A DNA stretch of 64,000 bases from Desulfocurvibacter africanus subsp. africanus DSM 2603 (GCF_000422545.1 NZ_AULZ01000015.1:1-64000); one strand, 5' to 3'; shown: positions 9,614 through 19,464, numbered from the stretch's first letter. Notes: generated by a model from the sequence alone, not told the origin. Translations and numbers: made by a program.

Positions 9614-10882
9614 TTGTCAGAACGATTTGTGACCTTCGCGGAGTTCTCGGCCTATCTCGACAGGCTGGGCCTGTTCCACATGGACCTGACCCTGGACAGG
9701 GTTCGCGAGTTCGCCCGTCGAGCCGGTCTCGGCCGGCCGCCCTTTGCCGTGGCCCATGTGCTGGGCACCAACGGCAAGGGCTCCACATCGACTTTCCTTG
9801 AATCCATCGCCCGCGAGCACAGCCTGAAAACGGGCCTGTACACCTCACCGCACTTTCTCTCCTTCCGCGAGCGCATCAAAGTCGGCGGCCGCATGTTGCC
9901 GGAGGAACGCTGGACCTGCCTGGCCAATCGGGCCATGTCCATCGGCGGCGACCTGGGCTTGACCTACTTCGAGCTTTTGACCTGCATGGCCGTGCTGGCC
10001 TTTGCCGAAGACGGCGTGGAGCTGGCGGTCATGGAGGCCGGCCTCGGCGGCCGCTACGACGCGGTAAGCGCTTTCGAAACGGACCTGACGCTGTTCACGC
10101 CCATCGGGTTGGACCACATGCGCATTTTGGGCGACACGCTCGTGGAGATCGCGGCGGACAAGGCCGATGCCATGCCCCAGCGCGAGGGGGGAGGGCTGGC
10201 CGTGACCGGCTGGCAGGAGCCCGAAGCCTTGGCCGTACTCAGGTCCGTGGCCGAGCGCAAGTCCGCGCGGCTGCTTATGGCCGACTGGCTGGCCGTTTTG
10301 CCGGACGGCCTGCGCCTACGCCTGGCAGGTCCGCACCAGCGTCAGAACGCCTTGCTGGCCCTGGCCGGTTGGCGGCTGATTACAACTGCTCTGGGGCGCG
10401 AACCGGATGCCTTGGCCGAGGCCAGGGGCCTGGAGCGGGCCTTCATACCCGGCAGGTTACAGCATTGCCCCGGCGTTTCCGGCGTGAGTCCCGATCTGCT
10501 GCTGGACGGCGCGCACAACGAGCCGGGCCTGCGCGCGCTGCTGGCCGCGGTGGAGGAGTTGCATCCTCGGCCGGCGGCACTACTTTTCTCCTGCCTCAAG
10601 GACAAGGAGCTGTCGGTCATGGCCCCTCTGGCCGCGGGGCTTACGGACGGCCCCATCCTGGTGACGGGCCTGCCGGGCTGCGAGCGATCCAGGGACCCGG
10701 TCGAGATAGCAACGTTTTTTGCCGCTCTAGGACGCGAAACGTGGCCTTTTCCCGATCCCGAAGCTGCCCTGGCCGACTTGGCGACCTTCGACGGCCCTGT
10801 ATTGGCCTGCGGTTCCTTGTATTTGCTGGCCGCTTTGTATACAAAACGGCCCGAGTGCCTGGAAAACGCCGCCTCGGCGTGA
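9614..10882 (+). CDS. folC: Bifunctional folylpolyglutamate synthase/dihydrofolate synthase
   Basis: 422 aa, Mur-ligase fold. The ATP-binding P-loop is GTNGKGSTS (residues 51-59), followed by the folate-binding TSPHFLSFRERI and the metal-site region EAGLGGRYDAVSAF. A C-terminal Mur-ligase domain starts near residue 280 (LLDGAHNEPGL). The enzyme adds glutamate to dihydropteroate and to folates in the cytosol. Translation most likely starts at a TTG preceded by GAGG five bases upstream; no better ATG exists. Next on the same strand is selA, 29 bp away. Confidence 0.9.
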   Translation: MSERFVTFAEFSAYLDRLGLFHMDLTLDRVREFARRAGLGRPPFAVAHVLGTNGKGSTSTFLESIAREHSLKTGLYTSPHFLSFRERIKVGGRMLPEERWTCLANRAMSIGGDLGLTYFELLTCMAVLAFAEDGVELAVMEAGLGGRYDAVSAFETDLTLFTPIGLDHMRILGDTLVEIAADKADAMPQREGGGLAVTGWQEPEALAVLRSVAERKSARLLMADWLAVLPDGLRLRLAGPHQRQNALLALAGWRLITTALGREPDALAEARGLERAFIPGRLQHCPGVSGVSPDLLLDGAHNEPGLRALLAAVEELHPRPAALLFSCLKDKELSVMAPLAAGLTDGPILVTGLPGCERSRDPVEIATFFAALGRETWPFPDPEAALADLATFDGPVLACGSLYLLAALYTKRPECLENAASA

Positions 10883-10911
10883 CTTTTGCTTGAACGTAAG
10901 GACAGACAGCC

Positions 10912-12345
10912 GTGCCCAATCTTTTTCGACTGCTGCCTCCGGTGGATCAGGCCCTGCATCGTTTGGCCGGTGAACCGGAACTGGCCGCCATGCCCCGGCC
11001 GCTGTTGCGCGACCTTGTGAACAAGTTCCTGGATCTGTGCCGCGAGGAGATCAAGGCCGGCGTCATCGCCTCGGAAGAGCAGCTTGTGTCCGATACGTTC
11101 TTCCGGCGCATGACCTGCTTCGTGCGCTCGCAGTCCCGGCCCCATTTCCGGCGCGTGCTCAACGCGACAGGCGTGGTCATCCACACCAATCTCGGGCGCT
11201 CGCTGCTGGCCGAGTCGGCCATCGAGGCCGTGACCGAGGCCTGCCGCAACTATTCGAACCTTGAGTTCAATCTGGATACGGGCAAGCGCGGCAGCCGCTA
11301 CAGCCATGTGGAAGAGCTGCTGTGCCGCCTTACCGGGGCCGAAGCTGCCCTGGTGGTCAACAACAACGCTTCGGCGGTGCTGCTCTGCCTGGAGACGCTG
11401 GCCAAAGGCCGGGAGACCATCGTTTCCCGTGGACAGCTGGTGGAGATCGGCGGCTCGTTCCGCATCCCGGACGTCATGGCCCGCTCGGGCTCCATCCTGG
11501 TGGAGGTCGGGGCCACCAACCGCACCCATCCGCGCGACTATGAGAACGCCATCAACGAGAATACGGCCCTGCTGCTGCGGGTGCACACCTCCAACTACCG
11601 CATGATCGGTTTCACCCTCGAGACCACGGCGGAGGAGTTGGTGGAAATCGGCCGTCGCCGGAACATTCCGGTAATGGAGGACTTGGGCTCGGGTTGCTTC
11701 TTCGACCTGCGGCCCATGGGCTTTCAGTTCGAGCCCATGGTCCAGGACGTGGTGGCCTCGGGCGCGGACGTGGTGACCTTCAGCGGCGACAAGGTCCTGG
11801 GCGGACCCCAGGCCGGCATCATCGTGGGCCGGCGCGAATACATCGAGAAGATCAAGCGCAACCCCATCAACCGGGCCATGCGCATCGACAAGATGACCCT
11901 GGCCGCGTTGGAGGCCACGCTGCGCCTCTATCTGGATCCGGAGCTGGCCCGGCGCGAGATTCCGACCATCGCCATGATCACGGCCGAGCCGGACGAATTG
12001 AAGAAAAAGGCCCAGGCCCTGGCCCGGCTGCTCAAACGCGAATTATCCGGCCGTTTGGACATCGCCACGCGGCCCGGCGTGTCCCGCGTGGGCGGCGGCT
12101 CCTTCCCGGAGCGCGACCTGCCCACCACCGTGGTGACCGTGAAGCCCACGTCCGGCGGCGCCCAAGCCCTGGAGACCCTAAAGTACAATCTGCGCACCGC
12201 CGAGCCGCCACTCATCGGCTACATCGAGGAAGACGCCTTTTGCCTCGACCCGCGCACCCTGAGAAACGACGAATTCCGCCTCGTCTCCGCGTCCCTGGCC
12301 CAGGCCCTGGACATGGCGGGAGACGGGAGCGCCTGCCATAACTGA
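10912..12345 (+). CDS. selA: L-seryl-tRNA(Sec) selenium transferase
   Basis: 477-aa PLP enzyme, close to the usual ~465 aa of SelA. It converts seryl-tRNA(Sec) to selenocysteyl-tRNA(Sec) using selenophosphate. The PLP lysine is Lys294 in FSGDKVLGGPQ. The N-terminal domain (FRLLPPVDQAL) and the segment VIHTNLGRSLL are characteristic. GTG start with AAGGA upstream. It is separated from selB by one aminopeptidase gene. selD and tRNA-Sec were not found in the window. A probable target, the UGA-containing DsrE-like gene at 32583-32903, is 20 kb away. Confidence 0.95.
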   Translation: MPNLFRLLPPVDQALHRLAGEPELAAMPRPLLRDLVNKFLDLCREEIKAGVIASEEQLVSDTFFRRMTCFVRSQSRPHFRRVLNATGVVIHTNLGRSLLAESAIEAVTEACRNYSNLEFNLDTGKRGSRYSHVEELLCRLTGAEAALVVNNNASAVLLCLETLAKGRETIVSRGQLVEIGGSFRIPDVMARSGSILVEVGATNRTHPRDYENAINENTALLLRVHTSNYRMIGFTLETTAEELVEIGRRRNIPVMEDLGSGCFFDLRPMGFQFEPMVQDVVASGADVVTFSGDKVLGGPQAGIIVGRREYIEKIKRNPINRAMRIDKMTLAALEATLRLYLDPELARREIPTIAMITAEPDELKKKAQALARLLKRELSGRLDIATRPGVSRVGGGSFPERDLPTTVVTVKPTSGGAQALETLKYNLRTAEPPLIGYIEEDAFCLDPRTLRNDEFRLVSASLAQALDMAGDGSACHN

Positions 12346-12369
12346 CAATCACCGCAAGGAGCATCGTAC

Positions 12370-13776
12370 GTGACCAAAAAGAAGAATGCCGTCCCGGCCG
12401 GTCTCGAGTCCGAGCCCAAGAGCTGCTGGGAAATCTACGATACCCCGGCCCACGAAAAGGCCATGGAAAAGCTGGCCCGATCCTACGTGGACTTCCTGTC
12501 CCGCTGCAAGACCGAGCGCGAGAGCGTCGAGTACGTGGTGGAGCGCCTCAAGCAGGCCGGTTTCAAGCCCGACCTGAGCGAGGCTGCCTGCTACCGCGTC
12601 AAGCGCGACAAAACCATCTTCATCGCCCGCAAGGGCAAGCGGCCGCTGTCCGATGGCTTCCGCTTCCTGGGCGCGCACGCCGACACCCCGCGCCTGGATC
12701 TCAAGCAGCATCCGCTCTACCAGGAGGCCGAGGTGGGCCTGGCCAAGACCCACTATTACGGCGGCATCCGCAAGCACCAGTGGCTGGCGCGGCCTCTGGC
12801 CCTGCACGGCGTGGCCGTGAAGAAGAACGGCCAGGCCGTGACCATAGTCATCGGCGAGGACCCGAACGATCCGGTATTGACCATTGCCGACCTGCTGCCG
12901 CACCTGGCCTACAAGCAGGTGGAGCAGAAGCTTTCCGACGCCTTCGAGGCCGAGAAGCTCAACGTCATCTTCGGCCATTCGCCCGCCGAGAACAGCGACG
13001 AGGAAAATGGCAACGGCACCGGCAAGAAGCGCATCAAGCGCCGCATGCTGGAAATCCTCGACGAGCGCTACGGCTTGGTGGAGGACGACCTGTACAGCGC
13101 CGAAATGCACATTGTGCCGGCCGGTCCGGCGCGTTTCGTGGGGCTGGACCGCGCGCTCATCGGTGGCTACGGCCACGACGACCGCGTATGCCTGTTTGCG
13201 GCTCTGGAGGCCTTCTTGCGCGCCGACCAGCCCGAGTACACCCAGGTCGTGGTCTTCTGGGACAAGGAGGAGATCGGCTCCGAAGGCTCCACAGGCGCCA
13301 AGTCCAAGTTCTTCGAGTACTGCCTCATGGATATGCTCGAAGCCTGGGAACCCAAGACCAAGCTGCACCACGTAATGGAACTGTCCAAGGCCGTGTCCGC
13401 CGACGTGCATGGAGCCCTGGACCCGGACTTCCAGGAACTGCACGACAAGCTCAACGCCGCGTTGCTGGGCTACGGCCCCTGCTTCTGCAAGTTCACCGGC
13501 CATCGCGGCAAGGTCGGCGCCAACGACGCGCACCCCGAGTACGTGGCCTGGCTGCGCAACGTGCTGGACGAGGCCGGCGTGCCCTGGCAGATGGCTGAAC
13601 TGGGCAGGGTGGACTTGGGCGGCGGCGGCACCGTGGCCAAGTATCTGGCCGAGTACGGCATGGACATTATCGACTTCGGCACGCCCGTGCTGTCCATGCA
13701 CAGCCCCTTCGAGATCATCAGCAAGGTCGACCTGTACGCCACGACGCTGGCGTATGAAGCGTTTTTGAAGAAGTAG
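12370..13776 (+). CDS. M18-family zinc aminopeptidase
   Basis: 468-aa cytosolic aminopeptidase of peptidase family M18 (aspartyl aminopeptidase/ApeB-like). Metal and catalytic motifs visible are FLGAHADTPRLDLK (His and catalytic Asp), GGYGHDDRV, DKEEIGSEGSTG (paired Glu) and a C-terminal SMHSPFEI with the last His ligand. The start is GTG with AAGGAG eight bases upstream. It lies 24 bp after selA and about 240 bp before selB, so the selenium genes sandwich it, with no known functional link. The insert ENSDEENGNGTGKKRIK near residues 212-228 is typical of anaerobic-bacterial M18 members. Confidence 0.88.
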   Translation: MTKKKNAVPAGLESEPKSCWEIYDTPAHEKAMEKLARSYVDFLSRCKTERESVEYVVERLKQAGFKPDLSEAACYRVKRDKTIFIARKGKRPLSDGFRFLGAHADTPRLDLKQHPLYQEAEVGLAKTHYYGGIRKHQWLARPLALHGVAVKKNGQAVTIVIGEDPNDPVLTIADLLPHLAYKQVEQKLSDAFEAEKLNVIFGHSPAENSDEENGNGTGKKRIKRRMLEILDERYGLVEDDLYSAEMHIVPAGPARFVGLDRALIGGYGHDDRVCLFAALEAFLRADQPEYTQVVVFWDKEEIGSEGSTGAKSKFFEYCLMDMLEAWEPKTKLHHVMELSKAVSADVHGALDPDFQELHDKLNAALLGYGPCFCKFTGHRGKVGANDAHPEYVAWLRNVLDEAGVPWQMAELGRVDLGGGGTVAKYLAEYGMDIIDFGTPVLSMHSPFEIISKVDLYATTLAYEAFLKK

Positions 13777-13805
13777 GAGAATCGGGGCTGGCTGCCCCGA
13801 ACCCC

Positions 13806-13985
13806 GCGTGGGGGAGTGCGACTCCCCCACGCCCCCATCTTTGCGGCGCTGCGTTCGCGGAGGACCGCGAACGCAGCGCCGCGAGCTTGGGTAGAGTCCC
13901 ATGTCGCGTGCTTGCTGACGCGAAATAAAAAGTTTTAGGAAAGGGGTCCGGGGGAAAGCCCTTTTCCCAAAAGGGTTTCCCCCGG
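13806..13985. repeat. Three consecutive long hairpins between the M18 peptidase and selB
   Basis: The 243-bp gap contains GCGTGGGGGAGT/ACTCCCCCACGC (13806-13832), an 18-bp perfect stem GCGGCGCTGCGTTCGCGG with its complement (13843-13882, loop AGGA), and CCGGGGGAAAGCCCTTTT with AAAAGGGTTTCCCCCGG (13948-13985, one bulge). The last resembles the second dispersed repeat family in composition. They could attenuate or terminate between the peptidase and selB. No T-tract follows any of them on the + strand. Confidence 0.75.
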
Positions 13986-14019
13986 CTTCTTCCTTCTCAT
14001 CCCAGTAAAGGAGTCCTCC

Positions 14020-15924
14020 ATGCCAATTATCATGGGTACCGCCGGGCATATCGACCACGGCAAGACGAGCCTCGTGCGCGCGCTCACGGGCATCGACTGC
14101 GACCGGCTGGAGGAGGAGAAGCGCCGGGGCATTACCATCGAGCTCGGCTTCGCCTACCTGGACCTGCCGGGCATTGACCGTCTGGGTATCGTGGACGTGC
14201 CGGGCCATGAACGCTTCGTGAAAAACATGGTCGCGGGCGCGGCGGGCATCGACTTCGTCATGCTGGTCATCGCCGCGGACGAGGGCGTCATGCCTCAGAC
14301 CCGCGAGCATCTGGAAATCTGCTCCCTTTTGGGCACGGACACGGGCCTGGTGGCTCTGACCAAGGTGGACATGGTGGACGAGGAAATGCTGGAGCTGGTC
14401 CAGGAGGACATCAGCGAGTTCCTGCAGGGCACCTTCCTCGAAGGCGCGCCGGTCATGCCTGTGTCCTCGCACACGGGCCAGGGCATGGACGCGCTCAAGG
14501 CCAAGCTGGCCGAGATCGCCACGAGCTTCAAGCCCAGGCGGCGCACGGACCTCTTCCGCCTGCCCATTGACCGCATCTTCTCCATGAAGGGCTACGGCAC
14601 GGTCATCACCGGCACGCTTATCGCCGGCGCGGTCGGCGTGGGTCAGGATGTGCTGGTTTATCCGCAGCAGAAGCCCACCAAGGTGCGCACCATCCAGGTC
14701 CATGGCCGCGCGGCCGAAAAGGCCCTGGCCGGGCAGCGCACGGCCGTGAACCTGGCCGGCGTGGAAGTGGAGGAGTTGGAGCGCGGGCAGGTGCTGGCCG
14801 TGCCGGGCTCGCTTTTTCCGTCCCTGACTTGGGACATCGAGTTGACCTTGCTCAAGAGCGCGTCCAAGCCGCTCAAGCACCGCAAGGAAGTGCACTTCCA
14901 TCACGGCAGCCGCGAAGTGCTCGCGCGCGTCTACCTGCTGGACCGCGACCAGCTCATGCCGGGCGAGACCTGCGCCTGCCAGGTGCGCTTCGAGGAACCG
15001 CTCGTGGGCGTATATGGCGACCGCGTGGTGCTGCGCTCCTATTCGCCCCTGCGCACCATCGGCGGCGGCAAGCTCATCAACCCCCTGGGCCGCAAGGTCA
15101 AGCGCCGCTCGGAGCAGGTGCAGGTGCTGTACTCGCTTGCGGGCGGCGAGCCCGAGGCGCTGGCCTTGGGCCAACTGCGTCTGGCCGGACCAGAGGGCCT
15201 GAGCTTCGCACAGCTCGTGACCATGACCAACCTGGAGAGCAAGGCCCTGGAGAAGATGCTGGGGCAGCTCGGCGGCCAGCAGAAGGCCTTCCTGTTCGAC
15301 AAGGATGCGCGCGTGTACGTTTCCGGCGCGCTGCTGGACGAGCTTTGCGCTTCGGCCGCGGCCTTCACGACTGAGTACCACCGCAAGAATCCCCTCAAGC
15401 CGGGCTTGTCACGAAGTGAGCTGGCTTCGGATTGGGGCAAGGGGCTTCCTGCCAAGCTGTTCCACTTCGTTGTGGAACGGCTTTTGAAGAGAGGAGAGCT
15501 GATCGCTGATCAGGAAGTGTTGCGCCTGCCTGGCCACAAGGTTTCACTCGCCTCGGACGAGGCGAAAATGAGGGGCTCCATCCTCGCGGCTTACGAGCAG
15601 GGCGGCATTACGCCACCCAACCTCAAGGACGTGCTCGATCCACTCGGGGTGGATTTCAAGCAGGCCGCGCCGGTGTTCAAGCTCCTGCAGGATCAAGGCG
15701 AATTGCTGAAGATCAAGGAAGACATGTATTTCAGCCGTTCGGCCATGGAGAAGCTCAAGGGCATGATCGTGGGTTTCTTCGAGAAGCAGGAAGAGATGGG
15801 TCCTCCTGATTTCAAGGAACTCACGAGCCTGTCGCGCAAGTACGCCATCCCCGTGCTGGAGTACCTGGACAAGGAAAAGATCACCGTGCGCGTGGGCGAC
15901 AAGCGCCGCTTGCGCAAGAGATAG
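14020..15924 (+). CDS. selB: Selenocysteine-specific translation elongation factor SelB
   Basis: 634-aa GTPase that carries selenocysteyl-tRNA to UGA codons marked by a SECIS hairpin. The N-terminal G domain has [13 protein letters not shown] (G1), RGITIELGF (G2), DVPGHERF (G3) and TKVD (G4). EF-Tu-like domains II and III follow, then a C-terminal series of winged helices from about residue 380 that reads the SECIS (for example [16 protein letters not shown]-type segments near the end). The length agrees with bacterial SelB (610-640 aa). ATG with GGAG upstream. Confidence 0.96.
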   Translation: MPIIMGTAGHIDHGKTSLVRALTGIDCDRLEEEKRRGITIELGFAYLDLPGIDRLGIVDVPGHERFVKNMVAGAAGIDFVMLVIAADEGVMPQTREHLEICSLLGTDTGLVALTKVDMVDEEMLELVQEDISEFLQGTFLEGAPVMPVSSHTGQGMDALKAKLAEIATSFKPRRRTDLFRLPIDRIFSMKGYGTVITGTLIAGAVGVGQDVLVYPQQKPTKVRTIQVHGRAAEKALAGQRTAVNLAGVEVEELERGQVLAVPGSLFPSLTWDIELTLLKSASKPLKHRKEVHFHHGSREVLARVYLLDRDQLMPGETCACQVRFEEPLVGVYGDRVVLRSYSPLRTIGGGKLINPLGRKVKRRSEQVQVLYSLAGGEPEALALGQLRLAGPEGLSFAQLVTMTNLESKALEKMLGQLGGQQKAFLFDKDARVYVSGALLDELCASAAAFTTEYHRKNPLKPGLSRSELASDWGKGLPAKLFHFVVERLLKRGELIADQEVLRLPGHKVSLASDEAKMRGSILAAYEQGGITPPNLKDVLDPLGVDFKQAAPVFKLLQDQGELLKIKEDMYFSRSAMEKLKGMIVGFFEKQEEMGPPDFKELTSLSRKYAIPVLEYLDKEKITVRVGDKRRLRKR

Positions 15925-15972
15925 GGCTGGAATGCAAGCCAGCCTGTCGGTCGGTGAACCCAAAAGAGGTGG

Positions 15973-17352
15973 ATGCCGATGAAAGCGTACGGGAGGAGGG
16001 GAGCTTGCCTCGATTTAGCGCCCCTTGACCAGGCGTATTTCCGCAGGGTCGATGCGTACGTTGCATATAACGGCAGTCACATCCTCGTTGAGAACGACTT
16101 GAACAGGCTGCTGCGTGTAAAGAATTTTGCAGGTGTCTTGGCCTTGCTGGATACCAGGATAGACAGGCACGGCTGCTCCAGGCTGAACCTCATCCGGGCC
16201 GAGACGCTCCACCAACTCGGTCGCTCGGACGAGGCTTATGCCGAGTGCCAGAGGATCGCCAAGGTCCATGATGCCGACCCCGACGTATGGGCGCTGTTGG
16301 GATGGCTGGAGATGGCCGCAGGGCGTTCCTCCATGGCGCTCAGTCTCTTCAAGCGAGCCCTGCGCGTGGATCCGGGTCACGTCATGAGTCTGGTTAACAG
16401 CGCCTACTTGTCGCGTTCCCAGGCTTGCCATGCTCATGACGGTCCGTCCGAAGTCTTGGGCAGGCGCGTGTGCATCGCCACGAGCATTCCGCCCAAGCAC
16501 ACGGAGATTACTAGAGCCTGCGTGTCCACCTGGCTTTCCGCTGGTTTCGAAGTGCTCTCCGTGAACCCCGCCGAGGAGCTTCCGCTCCTGGAGCCGCGGT
16601 TCCCTGAAGTGCGCTTCGTGGCGGCCCCGCGAGACGGCCGCGAGCATTTCGGCAAGCCTCTGGTCTACATCGAGGACATGCTCAAGGCGCTCGAGGAGAC
16701 CGGCGCCGATGTGTTGGGCATTGTCAACGCCGACATCGCCTTTTGCCGTGGCGGCGACTTCCTGGGCTTCGTAATTCGCCAGGCCGAAGGCGGCATGCTT
16801 TTCGGGCCCAGAGTGGACATCGCCAGACCTGATGCACAGGCTGCCGGCCTGTACCATTGTGGTTTCGACTATTTCTTTTTTGACCGCGAGGCCGTGCCGG
16901 ACCTTGCTGACTCGGGGTTTTGCATCGGCGTGCCCTGGTGGGACATCTTTTTCCCGTACGCCTTTCTGCTGCAGGGCCTGCCAGTGCGCATGAATCTCTC
17001 GCCCGTGGCCTACCATCTCGCCCATGACGTGAACTGGTCGGTCAGGGACTTCAATCGCATGGGGCTGCGCTTCGCCCAGATGACCAGTGGCTTGTTTGGC
17101 GTGCAGGATCCCGCCGCTGTCATGGCCAAATGCACAGCTTCGACCTTGAATACGTTCATCCACAGCCAGGCCCGCTCGGCCTGCGAGGTGCTGTTCAAGC
17201 GTTGCGCGAGTGTCTACTACGACGACTCGCTGTTCACCGAGGTCATGGCTCCAGTGGACGCCGGCAGGCACCTGGATTACATGCGCACTCTACTCTGGCT
17301 GAAAAGCGGGCAGCCATCGCCTTACGAGCGGATCATGGGCGGCAGGGCGTGA
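15973..17352 (+). CDS. TPR protein with a C-terminal glycosyltransferase-like domain
   Basis: 459 aa. Residues ~60-150 form TPR-like helical repeats (YAECQRIAKVHDADPDVWALLGW, MALSLFKRALRVDPGH; each shown only in part). From about residue 165 the sequence reads like a GT-A nucleotide-diphospho-sugar transferase: a start strand RVCIATSIPPKHTEIT, and GIVNADIAF (DxD-like) near residue 255, with WWDIFFPYAFLLQG further on. No signal peptide, so probably cytoplasmic. Function unassigned; a polysaccharide or glycoprotein role is a guess. GAGG precedes the ATG. The gene stands between selB and tRNA-His. Confidence 0.6.
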   Translation: MPMKAYGRRGACLDLAPLDQAYFRRVDAYVAYNGSHILVENDLNRLLRVKNFAGVLALLDTRIDRHGCSRLNLIRAETLHQLGRSDEAYAECQRIAKVHDADPDVWALLGWLEMAAGRSSMALSLFKRALRVDPGHVMSLVNSAYLSRSQACHAHDGPSEVLGRRVCIATSIPPKHTEITRACVSTWLSAGFEVLSVNPAEELPLLEPRFPEVRFVAAPRDGREHFGKPLVYIEDMLKALEETGADVLGIVNADIAFCRGGDFLGFVIRQAEGGMLFGPRVDIARPDAQAAGLYHCGFDYFFFDREAVPDLADSGFCIGVPWWDIFFPYAFLLQGLPVRMNLSPVAYHLAHDVNWSVRDFNRMGLRFAQMTSGLFGVQDPAAVMAKCTASTLNTFIHSQARSACEVLFKRCASVYYDDSLFTEVMAPVDAGRHLDYMRTLLWLKSGQPSPYERIMGGRA

Positions 17353-17381
17353 TGCAGGTCGTGGACTGCGCCGTGAAAACG

Positions 17382-17407
17382 AAAAAGGCGGAACCGAAGT
17401 TCCGCCT
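17382..17407 (-). terminator. Rho-independent terminator of tRNA-His
   Basis: On the - strand AGGCGGAAC-TTCG-GTTCCGCCT is followed by TTTTCG, 12 bp downstream of the tRNA 3' end. Confidence 0.88.
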
Positions 17408-17418
17408 GAATCATCAAG

Positions 17419-17495
17419 TGGGGCGAACGGAGGGACTTGAACCCTCGGCATCAAGAGCCACAATCTTGCGCTCTGCCACCTGAGCTACGTCCGCC
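17419..17495 (-). tRNA. tRNA-His (anticodon GTG)
   Basis: 77 nt including G(-1) and an encoded CCA. G(-1) pairs with C73, the identity feature of bacterial tRNA-His. Acceptor stem GCGGACG/CGTTCGC with one G:U, D-arm AGCTCAGGTGGCAGAGC, anticodon stem CAAGA/TCTTG with loop TTGTGGC (GTG), T-arm GAGGGTTCAAGTCCCTC. Confidence 0.95.
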
Positions 17496-17611
17496 ACAAG
17501 AGGAAGAGGCATATACCCGAGTTATTCGTCGCAGGTCAAGTGGGTTTTTTCGGCCTTTCGTTGCGCCGCAGCCGGGGAGGGCGGTCGCTTATACATATCT
17601 AAGGGGAATTT

Positions 17612-18862
17612 ATGGATAAATTGATCATTCGGGGCGGCAAGCCGTTGCATGGAACTATCCGCGTAAGCGGGTCCAAGAACGCGGCCCTGCCCATTCTCAT
17701 GGCCTGCATTCTGCCCAAGGGCCGGATTGAGCTGACCAACGTGCCCAGGCTGGCCGATATTCGCACCACGCTCAAGCTCCTGAACATCCTGGGCTGCCAG
17801 ACCTGGTTCCAGGACGGCACGGTCACCGTGCAGTGCGACGAGCTCAATTCGCACGCGCCGTATGAGCTGGTCAAGACCATGCGCGCCTCGGTGCTCTGCC
17901 TGGGGCCGCTTCTGGCCCTGTTGGGCGAGGCGCGAGTGGCCCTGCCGGGCGGTTGCGCCATCGGCTCGCGCCCCGTGGATCTGCACCTTAAGGGTCTGGA
18001 GAAGATGGGCGCCAAGTTCGAGCTGGCCGAGGGCTACATCAACGGCACGACCAACGGCCTCAAGGGCGCGCGGATTGCTTTGGACATGCCCACCGTGGGC
18101 GGCACCGAGCATCTCATGATGGCCGCGGCTCTGGCCGATGGCGAAACAATCCTCGAAAACGCGGCCCGCGAGCCCGAAGTAGTGGACCTGGCCAATTTCC
18201 TCAACGCCTGCGGAGCGCGCGTCACCGGCCACGGAACGAGCGTGGTGCGCATCCAGGGCGTGAGCAGGCTCAAGGGCTGCTCATACACGGTCATGCCCGA
18301 CCGCATAGAGGCCGGCACGTATTTGGCCGCCGCGCCCATTACCGGCGGTGAGTTGCGCCTGGAAAATTGCCCGGCCGCCGCGCTGGACGCCGTGATCATG
18401 AAGATGCGCGAGATGGGCGTTTCCATCGAGCCGGACGGCGACGCCGTGATCGTGAAGCGCGACGGCGAACTGCGCTGCGTGGATGTGTCCACCACGTACT
18501 ATCCCGGCTTCCCCACGGACATGCAGGCCCAGATCATGGCCCTCATGTGCCTGGGCAAGGGTGCGGGCATGGTGGAGGAGAACATCTTCGAGAACCGCTT
18601 CATGCACGTCATGGAGCTTGCGCGCATGGGCGCGGACATCAAGCTCAAGGGCCGCACGGCCTTGGTGCGCGGAGTGGACAGGCTCGTGGGCGCTCCGGTC
18701 ATGGCCTCGGACCTGCGCGCCAGCGCCTCTCTCGTGCTGGCCGGCCTGGCCGCGCAGGGCACTACTGAGGTGCAGCGCATCTATCATCTGGACCGCGGCT
18801 ACGAGCGGATCGAGGAAAAGCTGCGCGCCGTTGGAGCAGATATCGAGCGCGCCAAGGAATAA
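17612..18862 (+). CDS. murA: UDP-N-acetylglucosamine 1-carboxyvinyltransferase
   Basis: 416-aa cytosolic enzyme, inside-out alpha/beta barrel, catalysing the first committed step of peptidoglycan synthesis (enolpyruvyl transfer from PEP to UDP-GlcNAc). The N-terminus [20 protein letters not shown] includes the catalytic-site Lys/Asn region. The active-site loop is [10 protein letters not shown] with Cys115, the residue alkylated by fosfomycin, at the same number as in E. coli. AAGGGG precedes the ATG. Monocistronic; the 600 bp downstream contain two long palindromes and a repeat fragment but no recognised gene. Confidence 0.96.
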   Translation: MDKLIIRGGKPLHGTIRVSGSKNAALPILMACILPKGRIELTNVPRLADIRTTLKLLNILGCQTWFQDGTVTVQCDELNSHAPYELVKTMRASVLCLGPLLALLGEARVALPGGCAIGSRPVDLHLKGLEKMGAKFELAEGYINGTTNGLKGARIALDMPTVGGTEHLMMAAALADGETILENAAREPEVVDLANFLNACGARVTGHGTSVVRIQGVSRLKGCSYTVMPDRIEAGTYLAAAPITGGELRLENCPAAALDAVIMKMREMGVSIEPDGDAVIVKRDGELRCVDVSTTYYPGFPTDMQAQIMALMCLGKGAGMVEENIFENRFMHVMELARMGADIKLKGRTALVRGVDRLVGAPVMASDLRASASLVLAGLAAQGTTEVQRIYHLDRGYERIEEKLRAVGADIERAKE

Positions 18863-18977
18863 GGCAGCCTGCGCAGGGGTTGATGGCGAGGCCTCCCGGA
18901 CTCCATGCGCCCGGGCTGCCCGGCATGGGCTGACCGGCCCCGTGCGTTGCAACGACATATCGTTCGGCCTGTACAGC

Positions 18978-19007
18978 GCGGCCGGGAGATGCGCATCTCC
19001 CGGCCGC
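18978..19007. repeat. 30-bp perfect palindrome A
   Basis: GCGGCCGGGAGATGC followed directly by its reverse complement, no loop. It is followed by ATCCGTTTGAAGCC. A homologous palindrome lies at 19223-19252. Could act as a terminator stem for murA, a cruciform or a protein-binding site; there is no T-tract. Confidence 0.85.
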
Positions 19008-19093
19008 ATCCGTTTGAAGCCGCCAGCATTTGAACGGAGAGGGGCGCTGCCAGCCAGGGCGGCTCGTCCTTCTCTCCGACTCTCTCCCGGCTG

Positions 19094-19125
19094 GGAGCGG
19101 GCGTCTTAAAAGCAATCTGCTTTAG
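19094..19125 (+). repeat. Fragment of the dispersed multi-hairpin repeat
   Basis: Only the right end is present (GGAGCGGGCGTC, then TTAAAAGCAATCTGCTTTAG). The hairpin part is missing, replaced on the left by CTCTCTCCCGGCT. A one-ended remnant or a recombination product. Confidence 0.75.
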
Positions 19126-19222
19126 GCGCTTGCGCACCTGGTCGGTCGTCCTGACCGCCTCTGACCAAGCCACCGTGTGGGACATCTTTAGCGGCCTACA
19201 CAGTAGAATATGCATATCCCTT

Positions 19223-19252
19223 GCGGCCTGGAGATTCGAATCTCCAGGCCGC
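19223..19252. repeat. 30-bp perfect palindrome B
   Basis: GCGGCCTGGAGATTC followed directly by its reverse complement. Relative to palindrome A it carries two base changes on the left arm, each matched by the complementary change on the right arm. Followed by ATCCATTTAAGCCC, similar to the flank of A. The rest of the 18863-19464 gap holds nothing else recognised. Confidence 0.85.
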
Positions 19253-19464
19253 ATCCATTTAAGCCCTTCATGCTCACCTTCCGGAAATTTTTCTTTTTAT
19301 CACAGTAACGTAGCAGGAAAGGTGCATTGTCAAGCAAGGTACGTTGTCTGATAGATGCTTGGATGGAATTGATTATTCAGCTGAAAGCAGTTAGCTTTTC
19401 ATGAAAGCCACACTATACAAGTCATCCCTGTGGAAGGGAGCCTTGTTCAACTCAGGAGGTCTTG

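Noticed and set aside
12349-15381. A 1010-codon minus-strand ORF opposite the aminopeptidase and selB.
   Set aside because: High-GC shadow frame of two well-supported genes (M18 peptidase, selB). No motif.
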